From JBOGWA01 sp050693155 (GTDB taxonomy: Bacteria; Actinomycetota; UBA4738; CALAEC01), in NCBI GenBank assembly GCA_050693155.1, contig JBOGWA010000117.1:1-12551 (forward strand): DNA of 12,551 bases, read 5' to 3'. The first letter of the stretch is position 1. Each line of letters starts with the position of its first letter. The notes beneath the pieces were generated by a model that was given only the letters and a program-made list of their open reading frames with translations, was not told the DNA's origin and ran no database searches. Positions 1 through 6,446 of this stretch are shown here, piece by piece. Position numbers and translations under genes: made by a program.

Positions 1-584
1 GGGGCCCGGTGACCGATGAGATCGGCCTGGAGGAAACGGGGGTCGAGCTCGAGCGGGGGTTCGTCAAGGTCAACGGTGGGATGCGCACGACGGCCGACGG
101 CGTATGGGCGATCGGCGACGCCGCCGCCACCCCGTTACAGCTTGCGCACGTGTCCATGGCGGAAGGCGTCGCCGTCGCCGAGCGAACCGCGGGAAACGAC
201 CTGCCCGAGCTCGACTACGACGGCGTCCCCAGGGTCACGTTCTCGAGTCCGGAGATCGCTTCGGTCGGACTGACCGAGGCGCAGGCGAAGGAACGCGGTC
301 ACGACGTCGCCACGGCCTCCTTCAACCTTCAGGGGCTCGGCAAGGCCAACATTCTGGGCGAAGCCGGAACCTGCAAGGTCGTGGGCGAGAAAGACGGCCC
401 GGTCCTCGGCGTTCACCTGATCGGCCCACACGTCACCGACCTCATCGCCGAGGGAATGCTGATCACGAATTGGGAGGCGGCCCCGGCCGAGGTCGCCGCG
501 CTCATCCATCCCCACCCGACCCTGTCCGAGGCGATCGGCGAGGCGCACCTCGCCCTCGCTGGGAAACCGCTCCACTCGATGTAG
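1..584 (+). CDS. lpdA: Dihydrolipoyl dehydrogenase (E3), C-terminal part, 5' end outside the window
   Basis: E3 reoxidises the dihydrolipoyl group of E2 using FAD and passes electrons to NAD+. About 193 residues are visible, reading in frame from base 3; the FAD-binding N-terminus and redox disulfide lie upstream. Visible are the FAD-contact segment VWAIGDAA (around bases 105-128) and the dimerisation domain beginning near VPRVTFSSPE. The C-terminal motif HPHPTLSE follows, with the second His (513-515) and the Glu (528-530) forming the expected catalytic dyad of the neighbouring subunit. The reading frame is open at the window edge, so the GTG at base 9 is internal and not the start. The gene ends 2 bases before the E1 alpha start, so it is almost certainly the first visible gene of the E3-E1-E2-lipB operon. 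Assignment to the lipoamide dehydrogenase family is secure; which E2 it serves is inferred from position. Confidence 0.95.
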   Translation, partial: GPVTDEIGLEETGVELERGFVKVNGGMRTTADGVWAIGDAAATPLQLAHVSMAEGVAVAERTAGNDLPELDYDGVPRVTFSSPEIASVGLTEAQAKERGHDVATASFNLQGLGKANILGEAGTCKVVGEKDGPVLGVHLIGPHVTDLIAEGMLITNWEAAPAEVAALIHPHPTLSEAIGEAHLALAGKPLHSM

Positions 585-586
585 CC

Positions 587-1642
587 GTGGCCACCCGCAA
601 GTCGAAACCGTCGGGCATGGCCAAGGTTGATCTCAGCCAGGAGCAGCTGAAGGAGATCTGGCATCTCCTCAAGATCTGCCGGTACTTCGACGAGCGGATG
701 GACACGCTCTACCGGCAGGGCAAGCTGCCGGGCGCGATCTATTCGGGCCGCGGGCAGGAAGGAACCCACGTCGGGACCGCGTACGCCCTCCGCAAGGAAG
801 ACATCTTCGGAGGGACCCATCGCGATCTCTCCGCCCAGATCACCAAGGGTCTCGATCTCAAGCGGATCGCAGCCCAGTTCTGGGGCCGGATCGACGGTTA
901 CACGCGAGGCCGAGACGGCAACAGCCACATCGGAGACATCCACGGGGCGGGAACGCTCACGGCCGTCTCCATGCTCCCGAACTCCTATCCGGTTGCCTGT
1001 GGATTCGCGCTTGCGTTCAAGATGCGCGGCGAGAAACGCGTCGCGATGGGGATGTGCGGCGAGGGCGCGACCTCGAACGGTCGTTGGCATGAGGCGCTGA
1101 ACTTCTCGGGTGTATTCAAGCTTCCCGTCGTGTGGGTGGTGAACAACAACCAGTGGGCTTACTCGACGCCCCCACGTCGAGAGTTCCCGATCGAGCGCCT
1201 CTCGGATCGCGGCGCCGCCTACGGCATGCCGGGCGTGACGGTCGACGGAACTGATGTCCTCGAGGTCTACACCGCGGCCCACGAAGCCGTCGAGCGGGCG
1301 CGAGCGGGCGACGGTCCCTCGCTCATCGAGTCCGTCTCGCTCCGGTGGAAGGGACACGCCGGACACGATCCGGCGAAGTACGTGCCGAAGGAAACGCTCG
1401 AGGACTACATGCAAAACCGGGATCCCGTCGCGAGGTTCCAAGACGTGCTCCTCGCCGACACGGTCATTGAGGCGGGCGACATCGAGGCTATGGACGAACG
1501 CGTGAAACGCGAATTCGATGAAGCCTACGAGTTCGCCCAGCAGTCTCCGCTCCCCGACGGCGGGGACGCGGCTCAGGGGGTCTTCACCGACGACGGCTAC
1601 TGGGCGCGAGAGCCGGAGGGCGCCCTGCTGGCGGGAAGCTGA
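587..1642 (+). CDS. pdhA: 2-oxoacid (probably pyruvate) dehydrogenase E1 component, alpha subunit
   Basis: This is the thiamine diphosphate-binding subunit that decarboxylates the 2-oxoacid; it works as an alpha2beta2 tetramer with the next gene's product. It has 351 residues from GTG 587. An alternative ATG at 617 would give 341. I prefer GTG 587 because it lies 2 bases after the lpdA stop and gives an N-terminus MATR identical to that of the second E1 alpha in this window. No clear Shine-Dalgarno sequence precedes either start. The substrate-side segment GRGQEGTHVG is near residues 54-63. The thiamine motif begins with GEG (158-160) rather than the usual GDG and ends with Asn-Asn-Asn at 186-188, followed by WAYSTP. 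The stop shares one base with the E1 beta ATG, implying translational coupling. The family is certain. Pyruvate as substrate is inferred, mainly because the other E1 pair is clearly branched-chain type; acetoin or another 2-oxoacid is possible. Confidence 0.88.
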   Translation: MATRKSKPSGMAKVDLSQEQLKEIWHLLKICRYFDERMDTLYRQGKLPGAIYSGRGQEGTHVGTAYALRKEDIFGGTHRDLSAQITKGLDLKRIAAQFWGRIDGYTRGRDGNSHIGDIHGAGTLTAVSMLPNSYPVACGFALAFKMRGEKRVAMGMCGEGATSNGRWHEALNFSGVFKLPVVWVVNNNQWAYSTPPRREFPIERLSDRGAAYGMPGVTVDGTDVLEVYTAAHEAVERARAGDGPSLIESVSLRWKGHAGHDPAKYVPKETLEDYMQNRDPVARFQDVLLADTVIEAGDIEAMDERVKREFDEAYEFAQQSPLPDGGDAAQGVFTDDGYWAREPEGALLAGS

Positions 1643-2703
1643 TGGCCGAGAAGAAGCGTGAGGACAAGGTCGAGGCCGGAGCCGCCGGACACGGCGCCGA
1701 GGGCCGCGGCACCCGCAACGACAAAGGCGAGGCCACGTTTCTTCAGGCGATCTCGGAGGCTCTCTGGGAAGAGATGGAGGCCGACGAGCGCGTCTTCCTC
1801 CTTGGAGAAGACATTGGGATCTACGGCGGAGCGTTCAAAGTCACCGAGGGCTTCATCGAGCACTTTGGTGAAGAGCGCGTGCTCGACACCCCGATCGCCG
1901 AAGAGACGATCATCGGCGCGGCCGTCGGTGCGGCGCTCATGGGGATGCGACCGGTCGCCGAGCTCCAGTACGCCGACTTCATCGCCAACGGGTTCGACGA
2001 GCTCGTGAACATGGCCGGGAAGTACCACTATCGGACGGGGGCGGCCGTTCCCATCGTCGTCCGGGGGCCCTCCGGCGGCGGCGTGCGGGCATCGGCGTTC
2101 CACTCGCAGAATCCCGAGCCCTGGTTCGCGCACACGCCGGGACTCAAGGTCGTCGTCCCGGCAACCCCATACGACGCGAAGGGACTGATGAAGGCCGCCA
2201 TCCGTGACGACAACCCAGTCGTCTACTTCGAACACAAGTGGATCTACCGGCGGGTTCGAGAAGTCATCCCCGGACCGGAGGACGACTACACGGTCCCGAT
2301 CGGAAGCGCCAAGGTACAGCGCCCCGGAGACGACGTCTCGATCATCACCTACGGCGCCATGGTCCATAAGGCGCTCGAAGCGGCAGAGGACCTGGCCGAT
2401 CGCGACATCTCGGCCGAGGTCGTGGACCTACGAACGGTTGCGCCTCTGGACACCGAGACGATCCTCAAATCCGTCGAGCGGACGAGCCGGGCGCTCGTGC
2501 TCTACGAGAGTCACCGGGCGTTCGGGATCGGCGCCGAGGTCGCCTCGGTGATCGCTGAAGAGGCCTTCGAGTGGCTAGATGCTCCGGTGATGCGCCTCGC
2601 CCCACCGAATGTGCCGGTGCCGTTCTCGCCCCCCCTGGAGGACGCCTATCTCCCGCAGGTCGAGGATGTGATCGGCGCCGTCGAGAGACTCTCCAAGTGG
2701 TAG
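1642..2703 (+). CDS. pdhB: 2-oxoacid (probably pyruvate) dehydrogenase E1 component, beta subunit
   Basis: This is the partner of the preceding alpha subunit, completing the E1 active site and the E2-docking surface. It has 353 residues from ATG 1642, which overlaps the alpha stop by one base (TGATG). The transketolase-like pyrimidine-binding domain carries the catalytic Glu in LLGEDIG (Glu56). It continues through LDTPIAEETI and the His-containing segment FHSQNPEPWFAHTPG. The C-terminal domain includes VVDLRTVAPLD and ends in VERLSKW. Residues 1-30 are a charged, Gly/Ala/Lys-rich extension ahead of the first conserved helix (ATFLQAISEAL). They have no counterpart in the second E1 beta of this window, whose start aligns with about residue 30. 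Length is otherwise normal for the family. Family assignment is secure; substrate specificity is inferred. Confidence 0.9.
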   Translation: MAEKKREDKVEAGAAGHGAEGRGTRNDKGEATFLQAISEALWEEMEADERVFLLGEDIGIYGGAFKVTEGFIEHFGEERVLDTPIAEETIIGAAVGAALMGMRPVAELQYADFIANGFDELVNMAGKYHYRTGAAVPIVVRGPSGGGVRASAFHSQNPEPWFAHTPGLKVVVPATPYDAKGLMKAAIRDDNPVVYFEHKWIYRRVREVIPGPEDDYTVPIGSAKVQRPGDDVSIITYGAMVHKALEAAEDLADRDISAEVVDLRTVAPLDTETILKSVERTSRALVLYESHRAFGIGAEVASVIAEEAFEWLDAPVMRLAPPNVPVPFSPPLEDAYLPQVEDVIGAVERLSKW

Positions 2704-2712
2704 CCGAACTCT

Positions 2713-2719
2713 GAGGAGG
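2713..2719 (+). promoter_or_regulatory. Ribosome binding site for E2
   Basis: GAGGAGG lies 5 bases before the ATG at 2725 in the 21-base gap after E1 beta. It is the strongest Shine-Dalgarno sequence in the first operon. E2 is thus set up for independent, efficient initiation, unlike pdhA and pdhB. Confidence 0.85.
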
Positions 2720-2724
2720 CGGGA

Positions 2725-4089
2725 ATGGCAACACCCGTGACGATGCCCCAACTGGGCGAGACGGTCGTGGAAGGAACGATCGTCAAGTGGCTCAAGAAGG
2801 AAGGCGACACGATCGAGCGCGACGAGCCACTGTTCGAGATCTCGACCGACAAGGTCGACACCGAGGTCCCCTCCCCCGTCGCTGGGGTCCTATCCGAGAT
2901 CAAGGTTCAGGAGGGCGAGACGGTCGAGGTCGGAACGGAGCTCGCGCTCGTCAACGAGTCGGGCGACGGCGCGGGAGCTGCGACGGCCGCGGAACCGGCC
3001 GCGGAACCCGCAGAAGCTCCGGCCGAGGAACCTCCCACCGAAGAGACACCGGTCGAGGAGCCCACCTCTGCGACGCCAGCCCCGCAGCCGGAACCGGTCC
3101 GGCCGGCTTCACAGGAACCTGCCACTGCCGCCGCGAGCGCGCCGGCCCGCGGGCCCCGAAGCCACATCCTCTCTCCTCTCGTCCGCCGCCTCGCGGAGAA
3201 GCACGGCGTGGACCTCGAAAGCGTTCCCGGGACCGGGGCAGGCGGCCGAATCACGAAGAAGGACGTGCTGGCCTTCTCAGACGCCGGCGGGGCACGCCCT
3301 CAGCTTCGTGCGGTCCCCACCGAAGAGCAAGCCCCCGCCGCCCCGCCCGCCTTCGCGCCCGCCGCGGCGGGCCAGCGCGAGGAAGTCGTCCAGGTCGGTC
3401 ACATCCGCAAACGGATCGCGGAGAACATGGCCGCGGTCCTTCAGACCACCGCTCGCGCGTGGAACCTCGTCGAGATCAACATGGAGCGGATCGTCCGGCT
3501 CCGCGCGCAGGCGAAGGATCGGTTCAAGGAGATGGAGGGGTTCTCCCTCACCTACATGCCGTTCCTCTCACGCGCGGTCTCGGAAGCCCTGCTCGCCCAC
3601 CCGGAGGTCAACGCGAGACTCGACCTCGAGGCGGGAACCATCACGACGCGGCGGTACGTGAACCTCGGGATCGCCGTGTCGTACGAGGACGGGCTGATCG
3701 TCCCGGTCATCCGTGACGTCGATCAGATGAACTTGGTCGGCATCGCTCGCGCGATCAACGACGTAGCGACCCGCGCCCGGTCCAAGAAGCTGAAGCCCGA
3801 CGAGGTCCACGGCGGGACGTTCACGATCACGAACCCCGGGCCGTTCGGGTCGCTTATCAGCGTCCCGATCATGAACCCGGGCGAGACCGCGATCCTTGCC
3901 TTCGACGCCATCGAGAAGCGCCCCGTGGTGATCGAGGACATGATCGGGATCCGTCACATGGTGTACCTGTCGATGTCGTGGGACCACCGGATGATCGACG
4001 GTGCGATCGCGGCCCAGTTCCTCGGGCGACTGAAGCAGAACCTCGAGACCTGGGATTTCACCCCGGAGGTGCAGGGTTACATCACGTGA
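2725..4089 (+). CDS. Dihydrolipoyl acyltransferase (E2) of a 2-oxoacid dehydrogenase complex
   Basis: E2 forms the core of the complex; its swinging lipoyl arm carries the acyl group from E1 to coenzyme A. It has 454 residues with the classic order. One lipoyl domain spans about residues 1-78, with the lipoylated Lys43 in TDKVDTEVPSP. A flexible Ala/Pro/Glu-rich linker runs from about 80 to 140. The peripheral subunit-binding domain covers about 145-185 (SPLVRRLAEKHGVDL to ITKKDVLAF). A second Ala/Pro linker runs to about 218, and the catalytic domain from about 222 to 454 contains DHRMIDG (420-426; His421 and Asp425 catalytic). It follows E1 beta by 21 bases with a strong ribosome binding site, and lipB begins right at its end. 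It is the only E2 in the window. Two E1 pairs flank it, so whether it is pyruvate-specific, branched-chain-specific or shared cannot be told from sequence; I leave the symbol blank for that reason. Confidence 0.93.
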   Translation: MATPVTMPQLGETVVEGTIVKWLKKEGDTIERDEPLFEISTDKVDTEVPSPVAGVLSEIKVQEGETVEVGTELALVNESGDGAGAATAAEPAAEPAEAPAEEPPTEETPVEEPTSATPAPQPEPVRPASQEPATAAASAPARGPRSHILSPLVRRLAEKHGVDLESVPGTGAGGRITKKDVLAFSDAGGARPQLRAVPTEEQAPAAPPAFAPAAAGQREEVVQVGHIRKRIAENMAAVLQTTARAWNLVEINMERIVRLRAQAKDRFKEMEGFSLTYMPFLSRAVSEALLAHPEVNARLDLEAGTITTRRYVNLGIAVSYEDGLIVPVIRDVDQMNLVGIARAINDVATRARSKKLKPDEVHGGTFTITNPGPFGSLISVPIMNPGETAILAFDAIEKRPVVIEDMIGIRHMVYLSMSWDHRMIDGAIAAQFLGRLKQNLETWDFTPEVQGYIT

Positions 4090-4153
4090 TGTAAGCGCCG
4101 AAACCTGGCTCGCGACACCGGGCCGCATCCCTTACGGGTCGGCGTACGACGCC

Positions 4154-4792
4154 ATGCACACGCTGGCAGAACGACGGGCGGCTGGCGAGATTCCCGACGT
4201 GCTCGCGCTCCTGGAGCATCCGCCGGTCTTCACGGCCGGCCGCAGGTCGGACCCGTCGCACCTCGTGCTTGCAGAACACGAGATCGAGCGAGCGGGGGCA
4301 GAGCTCCACTTCGTGGATCGCGGAGGAAGCGTGACCTTCCACGGCCCGGGTCAGCTCGTCGGCTACCCGATCGTCGACCTCGGGCCCTCGCAGGACGTGA
4401 TCCGGTACCTGCGGAGGCTCGAGGAAGTCGTGATCGGCGCTTGCGCGGATCTGGGCGTCGAGGTCAGCCGGTCTGAGGGATACACGGGGGTTTGGGCCGG
4501 CGATCGGAAAGTATGCGCGATCGGAGTGAAGGTGAGCCGCGGAGTGACACTCCACGGCTTCGCACTGAACTGCACCACCGACCTTTCGTGGTTCGGCGCG
4601 ATCGTGCCGTGCGGCCTTGCCGACCGCGGCGTGACGACGCTGACCGAACTCGCCGGGCGGCCGATCACCGTGGAGGATGCGATTCCGATCGTCGCCGCAC
4701 GGTTCGAGCAGGTATTCGAGAGGCGGCTGGTTCCGGCTCCTGCTGAGGTCCTTCGGACATTCGCCGGCGAGCGTGAGCCGGCGCCGCTCTAG
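4154..4792 (+). CDS. lipB: Octanoyl-[ACP]:protein N-octanoyltransferase LipB; start problematic
   Basis: LipB moves octanoate from acyl carrier protein onto the target lysine of lipoyl domains, the first step of lipoate assembly; the E2 just upstream is an obvious substrate. Signature motifs are present: RGGSVTFHGPGQ (residues 56-67), the catalytic Lys119 in DRKVCAIGVKV and the acyl-thioester Cys153 in VPCGLADRGVTT. From ATG 4154 it has 212 residues, but the LipB fold normally has about 20 more at the N-terminus. Those residues are encoded in the same frame upstream (about 4103-4153, TWLATPGRIPYGSAYDA), aligning with the E. coli LGLQPYEPISQ region. No ATG, GTG or TTG precedes them in that frame. 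A GTG at 4086 overlaps the E2 stop as GTGA but is one frame off and meets TAA at once. Either a rare start codon, a single-base deletion near 4087-4093, or a truncated enzyme explains this. The function call is secure; the 5' end is not. Confidence 0.92.
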   Translation: MHTLAERRAAGEIPDVLALLEHPPVFTAGRRSDPSHLVLAEHEIERAGAELHFVDRGGSVTFHGPGQLVGYPIVDLGPSQDVIRYLRRLEEVVIGACADLGVEVSRSEGYTGVWAGDRKVCAIGVKVSRGVTLHGFALNCTTDLSWFGAIVPCGLADRGVTTLTELAGRPITVEDAIPIVAARFEQVFERRLVPAPAEVLRTFAGEREPAPL

Positions 4793-4801
4793 AAACGCCG
4801 G

Positions 4802-5473
4802 TTAGCGCTCACATCTCCTGACGTCGTCGAGTTTCCCGCCGTGGCAACGGTCTTTGTTGCCTCCGCCGTCGAGCCGGTCGCCCCCCGGACCGCCGGCGAG
4901 CTCGTCCTCACCCCGACCGCCGAAGAGCTGGTCCTTTCCCCTCCCACCGAAGATGTCATCGTCGCCGCCTCGGGCGCGGATGACGTCCCGACCCTTCTCG
5001 CCGAGGATGGCGTTGTCTTTCGCGTTCCCCCACAGAGTGTCGTTCGAATCGCTCCCGATGACGCTCTCGCAACCCATGACGGTGTCGCTTCCCTGTCCTT
5101 CCGCGAGGTCCTTCGCGAGCTTGACGATCATCCCACCGGGTCCCGCGAGGGAGTAGTCGACGATGTCGAGGCCGTCGCCGCAATCGAGAAGATCGTCTCC
5201 CGAGCCGCCGTTGAGGAGGTCGTCTCCCTCGAGGCCGATCAGCTCGTCGTTGCCGGCCAGGCCGCAGATGATGTCGGCCCCCTCCGTTCCCTCGAGGGCG
5301 TCGGCCCCCGAGTCATCCCCATCCGTCCCGGTGATCGTGCAGCCCTTCGGCATGGGTTCCTCTTCCTCCGGCTGTTGCCCGAAGGCCGTCGGGCCGAACG
5401 CGATCGCCAAGGCGAGCCACGCGGCGGCTCCGGTGACGAGTCTCGTATCGCGACCCGAAAGCATTCCGTTCAA
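4802..5473 (-). CDS. Secreted RTX (haemolysin-type calcium-binding) repeat protein
   Basis: It has 223 residues from a TTG start whose TTGA overlaps the stop of the upstream acyltransferase gene. An ATG nine bases downstream (5464) is an alternative and gives a cleaner signal peptide. The N-terminus has an Arg-containing n-region and a hydrophobic core (AAAWLALAIAFGPTAFG), so Sec export is likely; the mature protein would start near GQQPEEEEP. From about residue 50 on it consists of Gly/Asp-rich nonapeptide-like repeats (NDELIGLEGDDLLNGGSGDD, GRDVIRARGGDDDIFGGRGK) typical of calcium-binding beta-rolls. These are split by a segment (about 103-150, VDYS to NDTLWGN) of the kind that separates repeat blocks in this family. 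Six Cys (45, 70, 98, 135, 210, 221) suggest disulfides outside the cell. No type I secretion genes are nearby, consistent with Sec export. The gene converges on lipB, leaving 9 bases between stops. Specific function unknown; no catalytic domain seen. Confidence 0.85.
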   Translation of the reverse strand: MNGMLSGRDTRLVTGAAAWLALAIAFGPTAFGQQPEEEEPMPKGCTITGTDGDDSGADALEGTEGADIICGLAGNDELIGLEGDDLLNGGSGDDLLDCGDGLDIVDYSLAGPGGMIVKLAKDLAEGQGSDTVMGCESVIGSDSNDTLWGNAKDNAILGEKGRDVIRARGGDDDIFGGRGKDQLFGGRGEDELAGGPGGDRLDGGGNKDRCHGGKLDDVRRCER

Positions 5474-6339
5474 TTCGAGATCAACTCCTGGACGGCCTCC
5501 CGGAGCCTCATGGTCAGATCACGGGCGACCGCAAGACGTTTGCGCGGTTCCTCTTGTCTCTGCACCTCAAGCGAGGGGCCGAAGGCGATCCGGACCCTCA
5601 CCCGCCGAGGCGCCTTCGATCCCTTTGGCATCGACGCACCCGTTCCGGTGATCCCCACCGGAATCAGCCGAACTCCCTCTGCGAGCGCAACCCACGCCGC
5701 ACCCGGGTAGAACGGCAACAATTCTCCCACCCGCCTGGTGCTTTCCGGGTACATCCCGAGCACTTGTCCGCCACGAACAACGGCCAGCCCGGTTCGGACC
5801 GCCAGCACGTCCGACGTCCCACGCCGCACCTGAAACCCCCCAAGCTTCGTGAAGAACCACGCCCCGAGGAAGGAGCCGTAGAGCTCTTCCTTCGCCATGA
5901 ACACGATCGGCCGGGGGGACGCAAACACGAGCAGCGGGATGTCCCAGAACGACTCGTGATTCGCTGCGAGGACGGCCGGACCGGATGTCGGGATGTGCTC
6001 GGTTCCCTCGACTTCCATGCGGTAGTAGCGCCGACAGAGCCGACCGGCAAGACGCACGGCGAGCGGCTGAAGGGCGCCAACGCCGGCAAGGAGATCCTCA
6101 TCATCTTGGATCGGTTCTCCAAGCTTCTCTACAACCTGCGAGGTGGCATGGCGGATCGTAAGGAGCGCCTCGCCCTCGTCGAGCTGAACCCCAAAGGCTT
6201 CCTCCAGGGCGAGGGCAAGCTCCACTCGCCCGAGCGAGTCGAGCGGGAGCAGGGATTCGGGTTCGGGCGCGCGTTCGCCGGTCAGCTCGGATGCGATCGC
6301 GGCGACCTTGTCCTCGAGCGCGTACGTGTCCTCGCGCAC
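5470..6339 (-). CDS. Acyl carrier domain fused to PlsC-type lysophospholipid acyltransferase
   Basis: It has 289 residues from GTG 6339. Residues about 8-75 look like an acyl carrier protein: helical, with the phosphopantetheine attachment motif DSL (Ser35) in PLDSLGRVELALALEEAFGV. Residues about 100-285 form a 1-acylglycerol-3-phosphate acyltransferase (PlsC/AGPAT) domain. It has the catalytic HX4D motif NHESFWD (His128, Asp133), FQVRRG (169-174), the acceptor-binding motif as YPESTRR (197-203; usually (F/Y)PEGTR) and IPVGITG (226-232). PlsC enzymes use acyl-ACP or acyl-CoA to esterify lysophosphatidic acid at the inner membrane face, so a fused carrier could supply the acyl donor in cis; that is inference. 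No Shine-Dalgarno sequence is evident, but a TACAGT box sits 8 bases before the GTG, suggesting a leaderless transcript. The RTX gene overlaps its stop by four bases. Domain calls are firm; the physiological acceptor is unknown. Confidence 0.88.
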   Translation of the reverse strand: MREDTYALEDKVAAIASELTGERAPEPESLLPLDSLGRVELALALEEAFGVQLDEGEALLTIRHATSQVVEKLGEPIQDDEDLLAGVGALQPLAVRLAGRLCRRYYRMEVEGTEHIPTSGPAVLAANHESFWDIPLLVFASPRPIVFMAKEELYGSFLGAWFFTKLGGFQVRRGTSDVLAVRTGLAVVRGGQVLGMYPESTRRVGELLPFYPGAAWVALAEGVRLIPVGITGTGASMPKGSKAPRRVRVRIAFGPSLEVQRQEEPRKRLAVARDLTMRLREAVQELISN

Positions 6340-6347
6340 CGGCGCCT

Positions 6348-6353
6348 ACTGTA
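6348..6353 (-). promoter_or_regulatory. Possible -10 box (TACAGT) for a leaderless ACP-PlsC mRNA
   Basis: On the minus strand TACAGT ends 8 bases before the GTG start at 6339, fitting the TANNNT spacing of actinobacterial leaderless genes. The absence of a Shine-Dalgarno sequence agrees. No convincing -35 element is seen. Confidence 0.4.
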
Positions 6354-6371
6354 CGGTCGCTCTCTCGCGGT

Positions 6372-6380
6372 TGCTAGAAT
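6372..6380 (+). promoter_or_regulatory. Extended -10 promoter for bkdA-bkdB
   Basis: TGCTAGAAT matches an extended -10 element (TGn followed by TATAAT with one mismatch) in the 107-base region between the divergent ACP-PlsC and bkdA genes. Transcription would start near 6387, leaving a leader of about 60 bases that contains the bkdA ribosome binding site. No good -35 match lies at the usual distance, as is common for extended -10 promoters. Confidence 0.5.
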
Positions 6381-6434
6381 CGCGCAGCGCGCGCGGACTA
6401 CGCGCCGCCGAACGACCGCGCTGGCCCCTCTCAC

Positions 6435-6441
6435 AAGGAGG
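6435..6441 (+). promoter_or_regulatory. Ribosome binding site for bkdA
   Basis: AAGGAGG, followed by T, is near-perfectly complementary to the 3' end of 16S rRNA. It sits 5 bases before the GTG at 6447 and fixes that start. Confidence 0.9.
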
Positions 6442-6446
6442 TATCC

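Noticed and set aside
104..586. Upstream extension of the E1 alpha reading frame over lpdA
   Set aside because: It is Arg-rich shadow translation of lpdA in another frame; conserved E1 alpha sequence begins only after about 617.
413..1441. Long minus-strand open frame (342 codons) opposite lpdA/pdhA
   Set aside because: Antisense of a clearly conserved gene in GC-rich DNA; composition is Arg/Asp/Val-rich and no domain is recognisable.
1597..2367. Minus-strand open frame opposite pdhB
   Set aside because: Shadow of a secure coding gene; no motif, no ribosome binding site.
4841..5710. Plus-strand open frame of 289 codons opposite the RTX gene
   Set aside because: The minus strand encodes unmistakable RTX repeats and a signal peptide; the plus frame reads as their antisense and runs across the junction of two real genes.
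6340..6446. Riboswitch or structured leader before bkdA
   Set aside because: The leader after the putative -10 is about 60 bases and GC-rich but shows no recognisable riboswitch motif.
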